Counted from the first letter of the stretch, positions 7,323 through 16,524 are shown. The stretch: 64,000 nucleotides of DNA from Marinobacter manganoxydans MnI7-9 (GCF_000235625.1 NZ_AGTR01000023.1:44057-108056), one strand, 5' to 3'. The notes: generated by a model not told the origin, from the letters alone. A program made the numbers and translations.

Positions 7323-9890
7323 TCAGGCCATCGGGTCTGCAATCGGCAGTTTGAGGGTGAACGCAGAGCCTTCGCCCGGTTGCGACGACACCGAAATTTC
7401 CCCTCTATGCTTTTCAACAACGGTTTTGACGAAGGATAGTCCGAGTCCCGTTCCGTGGACTCCGGCCAGCTCAGTGCTTTTTTGACGCCGGTAACGGTCA
7501 AACAGGTGCGGCAGTTCCTCCGGATCGATACCGGTACCTTCATCGGCAATCGTCAAACAGGCCTGATGGCCAGCGCGGAAGACCTGAATGCTGACGTCTG
7601 ATCCACTCGGGCTGTATTGAACGGCATTGGTCAGCAGGTTGATAACGGCGCGCTCCAGAAGCTCTGCATTGCCTTTCAGCCACAAATCCTCGGTACCCTG
7701 TAACTGGAGTTGTATCTGCTTCTCTACAGCCTGCTCGCTGACGCTGTCACGGGCGTTCTCTACGATCGCCAGAAATTCGCATTCGTAGAACCGGGTTTCC
7801 GTTAATTGTTCCGCCCGGGCCAACTGCACGAATTCCTCGGCCAGGTGATAGCTTCTCCGGGCCAGCCGCCCCAGTTGTTCCAGCTGTTCCTGTTCAATGT
7901 GGCTGGGATCCCGTTTCAACTGTTCGATCAGGGCAAGCTGTGAAACCAGAGGCGAGCGCACGTCATGGGAAATAAAGTCGATTGCCTCGCGGTGCTGGCG
8001 CTGCTGCTCCCGCAATTCCGAAATATCCGAAATATTGGCAATGATGCCTTGCTGGTCGCTGTCTGGCAGCGAAAACGGTGCAAAATGAATCAGGAAATCT
8101 TTGTCGCGAATCCTGAGGTCTACGGTGCGGCTCTGTAATAGGGTCAGGGTGTCGGAAACGGTTTCATGCCAGGGTGGCGTTTCCCGCGGATCGTGTCCCT
8201 CCAGCAGTTTTACCAGGGGAAGGCCGGCCAGGCTCGGCATGGGCTCGCGGAACCATTCCTCTATGTGGCCGTTGGCAAAACGGATGACCCCCAGTTCGTC
8301 GGTCACGATGATACCGTCGGGCATGCGCTCAAAACTTCTCCGGATGAACTGCTGCATGTGGTTCAACCGATCCGTGGCGATGCGGACCCGCTCGATTCGT
8401 GCAGAAATGTTTTCACTGGGTCTGGCTGCAGAATCCGCCGGTACGGCTTGCTCAAGGTGAAGCCTGCGCAGATAGCGCTGGATGGCCTCGCGCCCGAGAT
8501 CATTGGGTAACAGCAGGCCCAGGTGATAGCGGGTGCCGGCTCGCAATAGCTGAATCCAGCTGCGATTGCTGTCGTGAAACCAGTGCCCCGGAGTCAGGTC
8601 ATCTGGAATATCGCTCTGTGACAGTCCACGTGCGGAGAGGATGTCGTTCTCCTCCATCAAAAGCCACCCTGTGGGGCGAAACAGGGCCTGGAAGTGCTCC
8701 AGAAGTTGTGTCGGGTTCCTTCCCGAGGGTGCGGGCAGTGCGACCTGGGGACTTCTGGCCAGTTCGTCCAGTTGACGGTTCAAAAATCGGTTGGTCATGG
8801 CCAGTCGAAGGCCGCTGGATACAGGAAAGGCCAAGAGTGGAACCAGCAGTGCGTTTGCAAGGGGAAACCACCATCGCATCGTCAGCAGCACGAACAGATA
8901 GATTCCGAGCAGTCCCGCCAGAACCATCGCGCAGGCGAGAAGGGTTCGCGCAGGGCGCATGGGTGGCAGGGCGAGGGCGAGTATCAGGATGGTTGTCATG
9001 GCCAGCAGGGCAGACGCCCACGCCGGTGCCGGCTTAATCAACAATCCCTGCATGTATGCCGACAACACGTTGGCGTGGAATTCAACGCCGGACATCGGAC
9101 GGCTCAGCCCCGAGAAGGGCGTGGGCAGTATGTCGCCAAAACCGGCGGCTGTGGCACCGACAAAGACTATTTTGCCACTGAAGTGTTCGGGTGCGGCCGG
9201 CTGAGTGAGTACCTGCGAGAAAGAATACGACTGGAGAGAGCCGGCACCACCGATCAGGGGCACGGCACGGTATTGATCCCGGATATTGACATAGGAAGGC
9301 GTATCCCCGGCCTCCGGATTTTGTGGTCCAACACCGCTTGCGGCCAGCGCAAGGCTTGGCCAGAGCTGGTTCCCGAGGCCATTAAACAGGTAAAGACCTC
9401 TGGCAACGCCGTCGCTGTCCAGTTCCACATGAGCATGGCCCAGACCGGCGGCCGCTGAAGCCAGCACTCCAACCGGCAATTGTTCGCTTAACAGGTACTG
9501 GGAGGTGGGAGGCGACAGATAGACTGGCAGAATAACGTTGCCGTGACTTCGCATCTGTTCTGCCAGTTGCTGGTCGTCTGGCGACGGTTCGGCGAACAGA
9601 ATATCGAACACAATGGTTTTTGCGCCTGCCTCGTTGAGCTTGGCAATGAGCTCAGCGTGCAGATTACGGGGCCAGGGCCAGCGGCCCAGGCGATTCAGGC
9701 TCAGCTCGTCGATCGTCACCAGAACCACCTCGTCCGAGGCTTCCAGTGGATTCGAGGTGATGGCTTGGTCGTACAGCCAGTAATCCAGGCGTTGAGGTAG
9801 TTCGGTTGTCTGGATAAGCAGGAGCAGTGCCAGCAGTATCAGGCCCAGAGTCCAGGGGGTCGTTTTAATTGGCAGCCAATCCCGGTTCAT
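7323..9890 (-). CDS. CHASE2-PAS sensor histidine kinase
   Basis: The 855-residue kinase has an N-terminal membrane segment (about 12-27), a large extracytoplasmic CHASE2 domain (about 30-275), three membrane segments (about 290-365), a variable region, a PAS-like domain (about 520-620), a HisKA phosphoacceptor helix with His642 in FISHDVRSP, and an HATPase_c domain (N box NLLTNAVQYSP, G boxes DEGTGID and GTGLGLSF). It should autophosphorylate in response to a periplasmic cue. It is the last gene of an operon with an OmpR-type regulator and a LysM/FecR protein, 33 bases after the latter. CHASE2 ligands are unknown; the partner suggests an envelope or cell-wall signal. Confidence 0.92.
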   Translation of the reverse strand: MNRDWLPIKTTPWTLGLILLALLLLIQTTELPQRLDYWLYDQAITSNPLEASDEVVLVTIDELSLNRLGRWPWPRNLHAELIAKLNEAGAKTIVFDILFAEPSPDDQQLAEQMRSHGNVILPVYLSPPTSQYLLSEQLPVGVLASAAAGLGHAHVELDSDGVARGLYLFNGLGNQLWPSLALAASGVGPQNPEAGDTPSYVNIRDQYRAVPLIGGAGSLQSYSFSQVLTQPAAPEHFSGKIVFVGATAAGFGDILPTPFSGLSRPMSGVEFHANVLSAYMQGLLIKPAPAWASALLAMTTILILALALPPMRPARTLLACAMVLAGLLGIYLFVLLTMRWWFPLANALLVPLLAFPVSSGLRLAMTNRFLNRQLDELARSPQVALPAPSGRNPTQLLEHFQALFRPTGWLLMEENDILSARGLSQSDIPDDLTPGHWFHDSNRSWIQLLRAGTRYHLGLLLPNDLGREAIQRYLRRLHLEQAVPADSAARPSENISARIERVRIATDRLNHMQQFIRRSFERMPDGIIVTDELGVIRFANGHIEEWFREPMPSLAGLPLVKLLEGHDPRETPPWHETVSDTLTLLQSRTVDLRIRDKDFLIHFAPFSLPDSDQQGIIANISDISELREQQRQHREAIDFISHDVRSPLVSQLALIEQLKRDPSHIEQEQLEQLGRLARRSYHLAEEFVQLARAEQLTETRFYECEFLAIVENARDSVSEQAVEKQIQLQLQGTEDLWLKGNAELLERAVINLLTNAVQYSPSGSDVSIQVFRAGHQACLTIADEGTGIDPEELPHLFDRYRRQKSTELAGVHGTGLGLSFVKTVVEKHRGEISVSSQPGEGSAFTLKLPIADPMA

Positions 9891-9923
9891 GAGCCCTGCT
9901 GTGTGGTTCGGTCGATCAACGGA

Positions 9924-11561
9924 TTATTCCAGGTACAATTCCCTCCCTGGTCCCCAACGGCTTTGCAGTGGACCATCAGAAAGAGCTTTCAGGCGCACAA
10001 AATACCGCCTTCCGGGAATAAGACGCAAGGCTGCCGTGGTATCAGGCAGTGTTGCCTCCTTGATGATATTGTTGAAGCCCGGCTCCTCCGAGAGTTGCAG
10101 TCGGTATTCTGCCGCCGTGTCTACCTTCTCCCAGAACACCCTTACCTGGCTGTCGATGTAGTTCACGCTGATGATCCGAACCGGAGGCAGGCTGCCATTG
10201 ACCACCAGCTCCCGCGGCTGCGTTGTAGCAACTGAATTGCCGCCTGCTTCGGTCACCACGCGCCAGTAATACTTGCCAGGCCCAAGCGGGCGTGAGGGCA
10301 GGGCAGCCGTTTCGGGTGCCCACTCGCTGGTGGCGATCAGGTTCCGGAAATCCTGATCTTCGGCTATCTCTACCCGAGCCACTTCATTGTCGCCGTTAAG
10401 CTGCCAGCGAAACTCGGGCATATCGTCGTTGACGGTGCCCCCATCTTCCGGAGCAACCAGGCTGGCAGTCCTGGCCTGAAGATCGACTTCCAGCGGGACG
10501 ACGCGTGGCATCCCCGCCGTGCCGCGAGTATCGAGTGCCGCCAGGTGTACCTCATAGCTGCCATTATCCAGTTGCCCGATATCAAAGCTGTTGCCTGTCA
10601 GTTTTCGGCTTTCTACCCAGCGGCCTGTGTCGCTTTCGAAGATGTCCACCCGGTGCATGGGGGCGCGACTTTCCTGCCAGGTCATGGTGGTGGGCAGTTG
10701 GGTCAGTCTCGGTGGCAGTGGATCGAGCGCCGGCGCTGGCGGTAGGCGGCGAATGCTCAGGCCGTCATTGTTAGTGGTGGACAGGCTGGCTCCGAAACCC
10801 GCAGGGATCCGGCGGGTCTTGCCGGGGGCCCCGAAGTCAACGTCGCCCTCGGTTACCTGCAGGCGAGTGCCCTCTGCCGATGTCTGGAGTGAAAATGCGG
10901 TACCTCTCACGGCGGCGACGGCCGAAGGCGTTTCAATCTCGAATCGTGCGCCTCCCTCCATGACCGGCTTCACTCGGGTGTGGATCTCGCCCCTGTCGAG
11001 TCGGAGTCTGGTATCGACCATGCCGGCTTTGCCGTATTGGGTCAGGCGATTGAAGATGAGTCGAGAATTCGGAGAAATCCTTACTTCCGAGCCGTCCGCC
11101 AGTTCAATGGTGGCGGTCCCGGACGCGGACAGAATTTCATCACCAACGCGGATGAGGGCGTCTTCACTCAGGGGTGTTTTCCGACCGGTATTTCCGGAAA
11201 TCAGCTGTACGGTTCCGGTGACCGATGTCGCCCGCGCCGGCTGAGGTTGGCGCTTTAGCCAGGCAAGGGGAATTCGCACACTGTCGCCGGCACCCAGAAT
11301 GGCACCGTTGCCAATCTTGTTGTATTGCAGAAGGCGACTCGCGGGATAATTGGGTGCGAGCAGGTCGTTGGCCACTTCCGAAAAGCTTTCTCCCGGCCGC
11401 AAGGTGTAGATCCACTCGGGCACCGGGTTGGCCGACGAAACGTCAGAATGCCCGGCTGAACCGCGCGTTACCGAAAGCTCGGCAGCCGCGGGGGCAGCCC
11501 AGGCAAGCAGTGAAAGGATCAGCAGCAGTGCCGGTAATCGCGGAGCCGGGCTGTCAGTCAT
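9924..11561 (-). CDS. periplasmic LysM/FecR-domain protein with FN3-like repeats
   Basis: The 545-residue exported protein has a signal peptide (LLLILSLLAWAAPAAA), a LysM-like peptidoglycan-binding module (about 45-100: YTLRPGESFSEVANDLL..NKIG), a FecR domain (about 115-230: GDEILSASGTATIELADGS, SRLIFNRL, AVAAVRGTAFSL) and two or three FN3-like segments to the C-terminus (FRWQLNGDNEVARVEIAED, VFWEKVDTAAEYRLQLSEE). FecR domains usually transmit periplasmic signals, but no iron-uptake gene is near. I prefer the ATG at 11561, which overlaps the regulator's stop by eight bases, suggesting translational coupling; a start 30 bases upstream is possible. It may present a wall-related signal to the CHASE2 kinase. 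Confidence 0.88.
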   Translation of the reverse strand: MTDSPAPRLPALLLILSLLAWAAPAAAELSVTRGSAGHSDVSSANPVPEWIYTLRPGESFSEVANDLLAPNYPASRLLQYNKIGNGAILGAGDSVRIPLAWLKRQPQPARATSVTGTVQLISGNTGRKTPLSEDALIRVGDEILSASGTATIELADGSEVRISPNSRLIFNRLTQYGKAGMVDTRLRLDRGEIHTRVKPVMEGGARFEIETPSAVAAVRGTAFSLQTSAEGTRLQVTEGDVDFGAPGKTRRIPAGFGASLSTTNNDGLSIRRLPPAPALDPLPPRLTQLPTTMTWQESRAPMHRVDIFESDTGRWVESRKLTGNSFDIGQLDNGSYEVHLAALDTRGTAGMPRVVPLEVDLQARTASLVAPEDGGTVNDDMPEFRWQLNGDNEVARVEIAEDQDFRNLIATSEWAPETAALPSRPLGPGKYYWRVVTEAGGNSVATTQPRELVVNGSLPPVRIISVNYIDSQVRVFWEKVDTAAEYRLQLSEEPGFNNIIKEATLPDTTAALRLIPGRRYFVRLKALSDGPLQSRWGPGRELYLE

Positions 11562-12288
11562 TGGCTGCCCTGGCGGGTTCGTCGACGTCAAAGGCCTGGT
11601 CCTGCGCCTTCATGGCCTCCAGTCGGTAGCCCCGCTGGTAAATGGTCTTGATGCGGAAGCCGTTTTCCGGGTTCAGGCCGAGACGACGGCGCAGTCGGCT
11701 CATATGCGTGTCTACGGTACGGGTATTGATATCCCGCGCCAGACCCCAGACGCGCTCAAGCAGCATTTCCCGAGTCAGCAGCCGGCCCTGGTTCTGGAAC
11801 AGGAACAGGGTCAGATCGAAATCCTTGTCGGTCAGCGTCAGTTCTTCACCATGGAGTGCAATGACCCTTTGCTGCGTGTTGATTTCGAACGGACCATAGC
11901 GAAGCACTTCCTTTTCGCTGTCAGGATTGGAGCGTCTCGCCAGAGCATTGATGCGCGCGCCCAATTCCGCCGCACGGGCCGGCTTGGCCAGGTAATCGTC
12001 GGCGCCGGCATCCAGAGCCCGAACAATATCTGCCTCGCTGTCCCGCTGGGTGAGAAACACGACTGGAATCGGCCAGTTCAGCTGGGCGCGAACGCTCTCG
12101 AGAACATCAATGCCGGTCATGTCCGGAATCTGCCAATCCAGAATCAGGAGGTCATAGCTGCGGTGCAGAACCGCGCTCAGGAAATTTTGGCCGGTCGGGA
12201 AGCTGTCGCAGTGGTGCCCGCTTTCAGACAGAATTGACTGGATGTGCTGTGCCTGTTCGGTTTCATCTTCAAGCAAAGCAATACGCAT
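11554..12288 (-). CDS. OmpR/PhoB-family response regulator
   Basis: The 244-residue protein has an N-terminal receiver domain with the acidic pair E7/D8, phosphoacceptor Asp51 (LLILDWQIPDMTG), a conserved Thr (VVFLTQRD) and a Lys in YLAKPA, then a winged-helix DNA-binding domain (about 140-232: LTLTDKDFDLTLFLF, RTVDTHMSRLRRRLG). It should be phosphorylated by the CHASE2 kinase two genes downstream. It has a strong ribosome-binding site (GGGAGAGGC, four bases before ATG). It leads the operon, so autoregulation is plausible; an inverted repeat lies 40 bases upstream. Confidence 0.93.
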   Translation of the reverse strand: MRIALLEDETEQAQHIQSILSESGHHCDSFPTGQNFLSAVLHRSYDLLILDWQIPDMTGIDVLESVRAQLNWPIPVVFLTQRDSEADIVRALDAGADDYLAKPARAAELGARINALARRSNPDSEKEVLRYGPFEINTQQRVIALHGEELTLTDKDFDLTLFLFQNQGRLLTREMLLERVWGLARDINTRTVDTHMSRLRRRLGLNPENGFRIKTIYQRGYRLEAMKAQDQAFDVDEPARAAND

Positions 12289-12327
12289 TAAGCCTCTCCC
12301 GGAGTGTCGCTCTCTTGCCTGGTATCG

Positions 12328-12355
12328 AGCAGAGCTTTCAATGGACTACTCTGCT
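12328..12355. promoter_or_regulatory. inverted repeat upstream of the response regulator
   Basis: AGCAGAG (12328-12334) and CTCTGCT (12349-12355) form a perfect inverted repeat with a 14-base spacer, so half-sites are 21 bp apart on the same helix face. It lies between the regulator start (12288) and topB stop (12400). It could be an autoregulatory site or an RNA hairpin in the leader. Confidence 0.35.
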
Positions 12356-12399
12356 ATATCAATCAATTATCACAAAATGTGGATCTGCGTTCAGTATCG

Positions 12400-14583
12400 T
12401 TATGTAGACTTGCGTAAACGGACTGAAGGCTTTCCGTTGTCGTCGTCCAGTGTTTGTCGGCAGCCGGGGAAATTACTGCAGCCCCAGAACCAGCCTTTTT
12501 TCCCTTTTCGTCGCACCAGGGGCGAGAAACAGTGGGGGCATGGAATGGGTTTCTGGCCAGTGCCATCCTGAGGCGTGGCTTCTTCCAGCGGTCGGGTGCC
12601 CCGGCAATCCGGGTAGCGGGTGCAGGCAAAAAAGCGGCCGAATTTGCCCTCTCGCTCCAGCATCGGGGCGCGACATTTGGGGCAGTGGGGCTGTGCCTCT
12701 GGCGAGGTTGTGCCGATGCTCTCCGAGTCGACGGTCGGGCGGCCCTGGGGCCTGGCCAGAAAGCCGCGGATCTCCTCTTTGAGGGTATCCAGAAACTTTC
12801 TGGGGTCGCCCTCGCCACGGCGAATGCTCTCCAGGTTGGCTTCCCAGACGGCCGTGCGATCCGGCTTGCTGACCGATTCGGGCAAAGCACTGATCAACGC
12901 CTTGGCTTTGTCGGAGGCGCGGATATGCCGACTGTCGCGGTACAGGTAATCGCGCTTGAACAAGGTATCGATGATCGCAGCCCGGGTTGCTTCGGTGCCC
13001 AGGCCATCGGTCTCGCGTAGGGTTTTGCGAAGTTCGGTATCGGTTACAAATCGGGCAATGTTGGTCATTGCCGAGAGCAGGGTCGCGTCGGTGAAATGCT
13101 GGGGCGGCTGGGTTTTGCGCTCGCTGAGGTTGCTATCGTCGCAGAATACCGGTTCGCCTTTTTCCAGTCTGGGAAGCGGTGCCTTCTCCGGTTCCTTGCG
13201 AGCTTCTCGCAGTTTCAGTTCCAGCGTTTTCCAGCCGGGCACCAGGATGGCCGTTTCCGTCGCGCGGAATTCGTGCTCTGACACTCGTACCGTTAGCTTA
13301 CCCTCCCTGTGCACGGCATCGGGCGCGAACTGCATCAGATAGTACCGGCTGATCAGTCCGTAGATTTTTTCTTCCGCGTCACTGAGTTTGCCGTTCGGCG
13401 TCGGGCGGCTGGTTGGGATAATAGCGTGGTGGGCGTCGACCTGTTTGTCGTTCCACGCGGAAGTCCTGCGGCCAAGGTCTGCGCCGTTGCAGGCTTGCTC
13501 CAGATCCGGTGCCACTCGGGCAATGGCTCTTATCACCTGCTCCCGCTGGCTGTAGTGGCCTTCCGGTAAAAACCGGCAATCTGATCGCGGGTAGGTGATG
13601 AGCTGGTGGCGCTCGTAAAGATTCTGGGCGGTATCCAGGACGTCTTTGGCACCCATGCGGAATAGCCGGCCTGCTTCAATTTGCAGGGCCGACAGGGAAA
13701 ACGGCAGCGGTGGCGCTTCCGACCGATCCCGAAAGCGGGACTCGGTGATGGTGCCGGGTCGGTTTCGAACGCTGTCGGCAATCTGTTCAGCGACTTCCCG
13801 GTTGAGCAGGCGGTTCTCTTCATCCAGGTAATCCTGGAACTGCTCGTTGGGCTGCCAGCGGGCGGTGAAGGTTTGCTGGTCGGCTTCTTCCTCCTGAGCC
13901 CTGAACCTTGCTTCAATGCGGTAATAGGGCTTGGGCTGGAAGTGTTCGATGGTATTGTCACGTTCAACCACAAGGCCAAGTACCGGAGTCTGTACCCGGC
14001 CAACGGAATAGACCCCCTGTTCACCCTGCCGCTGATAACTGAGGGTATAAAATCGGGTCAGGTTGATGCCATAGAGCCAGTCGGCGCGTTGTCTGGCCAG
14101 GGCGGAATGGGATAACCGACGGAATTCCCGGTTGTCCCTGGGGCTCTGGATCGCCCGGGCCACGGCCGCTGGCGTCAAATCGTTGATCAGTATCCGTTGA
14201 ACCGGGGCGCTGGCACCGAAATAGCGGATAACTTCGTCCACCAGCAGCTGGCCTTCCCGATCCGGGTCGCCAGCATGAATAATGGTCTTGGCCTGGCGAA
14301 TCAGCGATTCCAGCACCTTTAATTGTTGCTGAACACTGTCCTTGGGCATGACCTCCCATTTGTCGGGAAACATCGGCAGGTCTTCCTGGCGCCATTTCTT
14401 CCAAGCGGGGTTATAGCGTGCAGGTTCTGCCGGTTCCAGCAGGTGGCCGATGCACCAGCTAACGGTGGCAGCATTTTCGCCAGTGCCACAGCGTATCCAG
14501 CCCTGGCCTTTCTGGTGAGGGCCAGGGAGGGCAGCGGCGATGGCGCGGCCGAGACTTGGTTTTTCGGCGATGTACAGGTGCAT
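12400..14583 (-). CDS. topB: DNA topoisomerase III
   Basis: The 727-residue type IA topoisomerase relaxes and decatenates DNA by single-strand passage. The Toprim domain starts at the N-terminus (MHLYIAEKPSLGRAIA) with the acidic HAGDPDREGQLLVDE motif; the catalytic Tyr331 is in ITYPRSD. The C-terminus carries two zinc-ribbon modules (CPKC..CTRYPDC and CPHC..CSNFPGC), making it about 70 residues longer than E. coli TopB. I chose the ATG at 14583 because the residues before it are non-homologous. The longer frame continues upstream through the palindromic repeat and is an artefact of the open frame. Confidence 0.95.
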   Translation of the reverse strand: MHLYIAEKPSLGRAIAAALPGPHQKGQGWIRCGTGENAATVSWCIGHLLEPAEPARYNPAWKKWRQEDLPMFPDKWEVMPKDSVQQQLKVLESLIRQAKTIIHAGDPDREGQLLVDEVIRYFGASAPVQRILINDLTPAAVARAIQSPRDNREFRRLSHSALARQRADWLYGINLTRFYTLSYQRQGEQGVYSVGRVQTPVLGLVVERDNTIEHFQPKPYYRIEARFRAQEEEADQQTFTARWQPNEQFQDYLDEENRLLNREVAEQIADSVRNRPGTITESRFRDRSEAPPLPFSLSALQIEAGRLFRMGAKDVLDTAQNLYERHQLITYPRSDCRFLPEGHYSQREQVIRAIARVAPDLEQACNGADLGRRTSAWNDKQVDAHHAIIPTSRPTPNGKLSDAEEKIYGLISRYYLMQFAPDAVHREGKLTVRVSEHEFRATETAILVPGWKTLELKLREARKEPEKAPLPRLEKGEPVFCDDSNLSERKTQPPQHFTDATLLSAMTNIARFVTDTELRKTLRETDGLGTEATRAAIIDTLFKRDYLYRDSRHIRASDKAKALISALPESVSKPDRTAVWEANLESIRRGEGDPRKFLDTLKEEIRGFLARPQGRPTVDSESIGTTSPEAQPHCPKCRAPMLEREGKFGRFFACTRYPDCRGTRPLEEATPQDGTGQKPIPCPHCFSPLVRRKGKKGWFWGCSNFPGCRQTLDDDNGKPSVRLRKST

Positions 14584-14613
14584 GGGGTTTGGGTGTTTTG
14601 GAATCGGGATGGG

Positions 14614-14642
14614 AATGTGGCGCTTTGGCTTTATGGTGTCAA
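14614..14642 (-). promoter_or_regulatory. possible topB promoter
   Basis: Minus-strand TTGACA (14642-14637) is followed after 17 bases by CACATT (14619-14614), a weak -10. It lies 31 bases before the topB ATG and downstream of the palindromic repeat. Confidence 0.4.
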
Positions 14643-14692
14643 GGCTCTCGGGTGTGTCCTGTATGTGTAGTAGACTGAGGGTGTTGGTGGAG

Positions 14693-14801
14693 GCGGCTGT
14701 GAAGATGGCTTTCCCAAAAGACGCCGTGAACCCATCCATGGGGGCTTGGTGCTGCCATCCTTGGCAACACACACTTTTGGGAAAGCCATCTCCACACCCG
14801 C
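14693..14801. repeat. cloverleaf-like palindromic repeat, copy 2
   Basis: A perfect 17-bp inverted repeat (14704-14720 and 14774-14790) extends outward to about 28 bp with two mismatches. Inside, hairpin A is CCC-ATCCAT-GGG (14731-14742). Hairpin B is GTGCTGCC-ATCCTT-GGCAACAC (14749-14770, one mismatch). A GCTTG linker joins them. Loops and linker match copy 1 exactly, while all three stems differ and remain paired. The element sits between divergent topB and bolA, upstream of both genes, so it does not occupy a terminator position. Confidence 0.85.
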
Positions 14802-14860
14802 TTCTGACCGTTCGCCATTCGCCCTCTTCCATCAGGGTTGAGCTGTAGGAGTCTCGAAAC

Positions 14861-15217
14861 ATGAAGATCCAGAATGCAATTGAAACCAAGCTGAACGACG
14901 CCTTCGATGCGCGTGTGCTTCAGGTGGAGAACGAGAGCCACAAGCACAGTGTGCCTCCTAATTCTGAAACTCATTTCAAGGTGACCCTGGTGTCGCCGGA
15001 ATTTGAGGGGCAGATGAGGGTGCGGCGGCATCAGGCGATTTACAAGGTGCTTGCCGAGGAACTGGCGGGGCCGGTTCATGCGCTGGCGTTGCATCTATAC
15101 TCACCGGAAGAATGGGAGGCGACGGGGCAGTCGGCGCCGGAATCTCCGAATTGTATGGGCGGGTCGAAGAAAGATCCGGCGATGGCGACGCGGACCGCAC
15201 AGGGAGAGGGTTCATGA
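14861..15217 (+). CDS. bolA: BolA-family protein
   Basis: The 118-residue product matches BolA: N-terminal helix (IQNAIETKLNDAF), VENESHKHSVPPNSETHFKV, RRHQAIYKVLAEEL, and GPVHALALHLYSPEEW with the conserved His used in iron-sulfur binding with monothiol glutaredoxins. BolA also binds DNA and affects envelope and stress genes in E. coli. A hydrophilic tail of about 18 residues follows the domain. The start follows TAGGAG. The stop overlaps the yciO ATG as ATGA, so the two are translationally coupled. Confidence 0.93.
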   Translation: MKIQNAIETKLNDAFDARVLQVENESHKHSVPPNSETHFKVTLVSPEFEGQMRVRRHQAIYKVLAEELAGPVHALALHLYSPEEWEATGQSAPESPNCMGGSKKDPAMATRTAQGEGS

Positions 15218-15837
15218 GTCAGTTTTTCCAGATTCATCCGGAGACGCCACAGAAGCGTCTGATCAATCAGGCGGTGGATATTCTGCGTCGTGGCGGGGTG
15301 ATCGTGTATCCCACGGATTCAGCCTATGCCATTGGCTGTCACCTGGGTGACAAGCAGGCGGCGGATCGGATCAAGCGGATTCGCCGTCTGGATGACAAGC
15401 ACAACTTCACCTTGGTGTGCCGGGATCTTTCGGACATCGGGGTCTATGCCAAGGTGGACAACACCCAGTACCGGTTGCTGAAGAATTTCACGCCCGGGCC
15501 CTACACTTTCATTCTGGATGCCACCAGTGAAGTGCCCCGGCGGCTGCTTCATCCCAAACGCCGGTCAGTAGGCGTCCGTGTGCCGGACAATGCCATTGTT
15601 CAGGAGCTGTTGGGCGAGCTTGGTGAGCCCATCATGAGTAGCACTCTGATTCTGCCGGGCGAAACCGATCCGATGACAGACCCTTATGAAATCCGGGAAA
15701 CCCTGGAGCATGAGCTGGATCTGATTATCGACGGGGGATTCTGCGGTATGGAAGCGACCACGGTCGTGGACTTTACCGGCGAGGCTCCGGTGGTTACCCG
15801 TGTTGGTAAGGGGGATCCGGCGCCTTTCGAGGTCTGA
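15214..15837 (+). CDS. yciO: YciO-type Sua5/TsaC-family protein
   Basis: The 207-residue protein begins MSQFFQIHPETPQKRLINQA, almost as in E. coli YciO, and has the YrdC/Sua5 fold (GGVIVYPTDSAYAIGC, LKNFTPGPYTFILDA, SVGVRVPD, STLILPGE). The related TsaC/Sua5 makes threonylcarbamoyl-AMP for tRNA t6A. YciO is a paralogue with weak or uncertain activity, and a dedicated TsaC is expected elsewhere. I chose the ATG at 15214, which overlaps the bolA stop. The earlier in-frame start at 15112 lies inside bolA and is non-homologous. Confidence 0.9.
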   Translation: MSQFFQIHPETPQKRLINQAVDILRRGGVIVYPTDSAYAIGCHLGDKQAADRIKRIRRLDDKHNFTLVCRDLSDIGVYAKVDNTQYRLLKNFTPGPYTFILDATSEVPRRLLHPKRRSVGVRVPDNAIVQELLGELGEPIMSSTLILPGETDPMTDPYEIRETLEHELDLIIDGGFCGMEATTVVDFTGEAPVVTRVGKGDPAPFEV

Positions 15838-15858
15838 TTCTCCTGATCCGTCTTTCCT

Positions 15859-16524
15859 TTATGCCCGGGCGTTCAGATTAAAGGCGTACGCCCGGCTATT
15901 CCCTGCAGCTTCGATTTGCTCGGCACTCACTGAGCGGCGCATGGTGTCGTAACGGTGCACGAGGTCCTGCAGGCCGTTAAATTGCTGGTTCTCGCTGATC
16001 AGTGTGTCCAATAGCGGGTTATTCACCCCGTACGCCTGATTCAGTTTGAGCGCATTGTCCATGAAATGCAGCGTTGGCTCGTTAACGCTGAGGCGATTGA
16101 ACGCTTCCTTGAAGTTTTTGTTTACGTTCAGGTCTTTTTCAATCTGGATGCGAGTGTTGTCTGCGATTTTCCCTTCCACCGCAACGCTGCCATTCTCCGT
16201 TTTGCTCACGTTCAATGCGGTTGCCGGGTGCAGGTTGTATTCGGCAAGTTTGTGCCGCAGTGTTTCTCGAACGAAGGCAAGATCCTGCCCCACAGTTTGT
16301 TTGTAGTCGGTCATGGCCAGTCGGCGGGCTTTCAGCCGTGAGAGGTCAGACTGGTTGTTCTCCGAGGGTGTAAAACGGTCATCGCCAGGTGTCGGCTCGG
16401 TTTCCATGGCCTTTGCCTGTGCTTTGCCGGGCGCGGCTTCCGGCCCTGTTGAAGGCGTCTGGCGCCTTTCCATGGCCTGCTGGAACTGGGTGCTCGCCCG
16501 GATCAGAGATGTCAGTAGGGACAT
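15859..16524 (-). CDS. hypothetical protein, function unknown
   Basis: This is a 221-residue soluble protein with no recognised domain. The first 75 residues are low-complexity and polar (ERRQTPSTGPEAAPGKAQ). The rest looks folded and helical, with a conserved-looking core (ETLRHKLAEYNLHPATALNV, GKIADNTRIQIEKDLN, NEPTLHFMDNALKLNQAYG). The ATG at 16524 is preceded by a very strong GGAGGAAAC site, which outweighs an upstream in-frame ATG. It resembles small flagellum- or export-associated proteins in composition, and the adjacent gene is a chemoreceptor, but I cannot support a function. The 284 bases between it and the chemoreceptor hold no gene that I can see. Confidence 0.65.
   Translation of the reverse strand: MSLLTSLIRASTQFQQAMERRQTPSTGPEAAPGKAQAKAMETEPTPGDDRFTPSENNQSDLSRLKARRLAMTDYKQTVGQDLAFVRETLRHKLAEYNLHPATALNVSKTENGSVAVEGKIADNTRIQIEKDLNVNKNFKEAFNRLSVNEPTLHFMDNALKLNQAYGVNNPLLDTLISENQQFNGLQDLVHRYDTMRRSVSAEQIEAAGNSRAYAFNLNARA

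Noticed and set aside
14584-14889. N-terminal extension of topB by about 100 codons
   Set aside because: The open frame passes through the palindromic repeat and the bolA start; TopB homology begins at the ATG at 14583.
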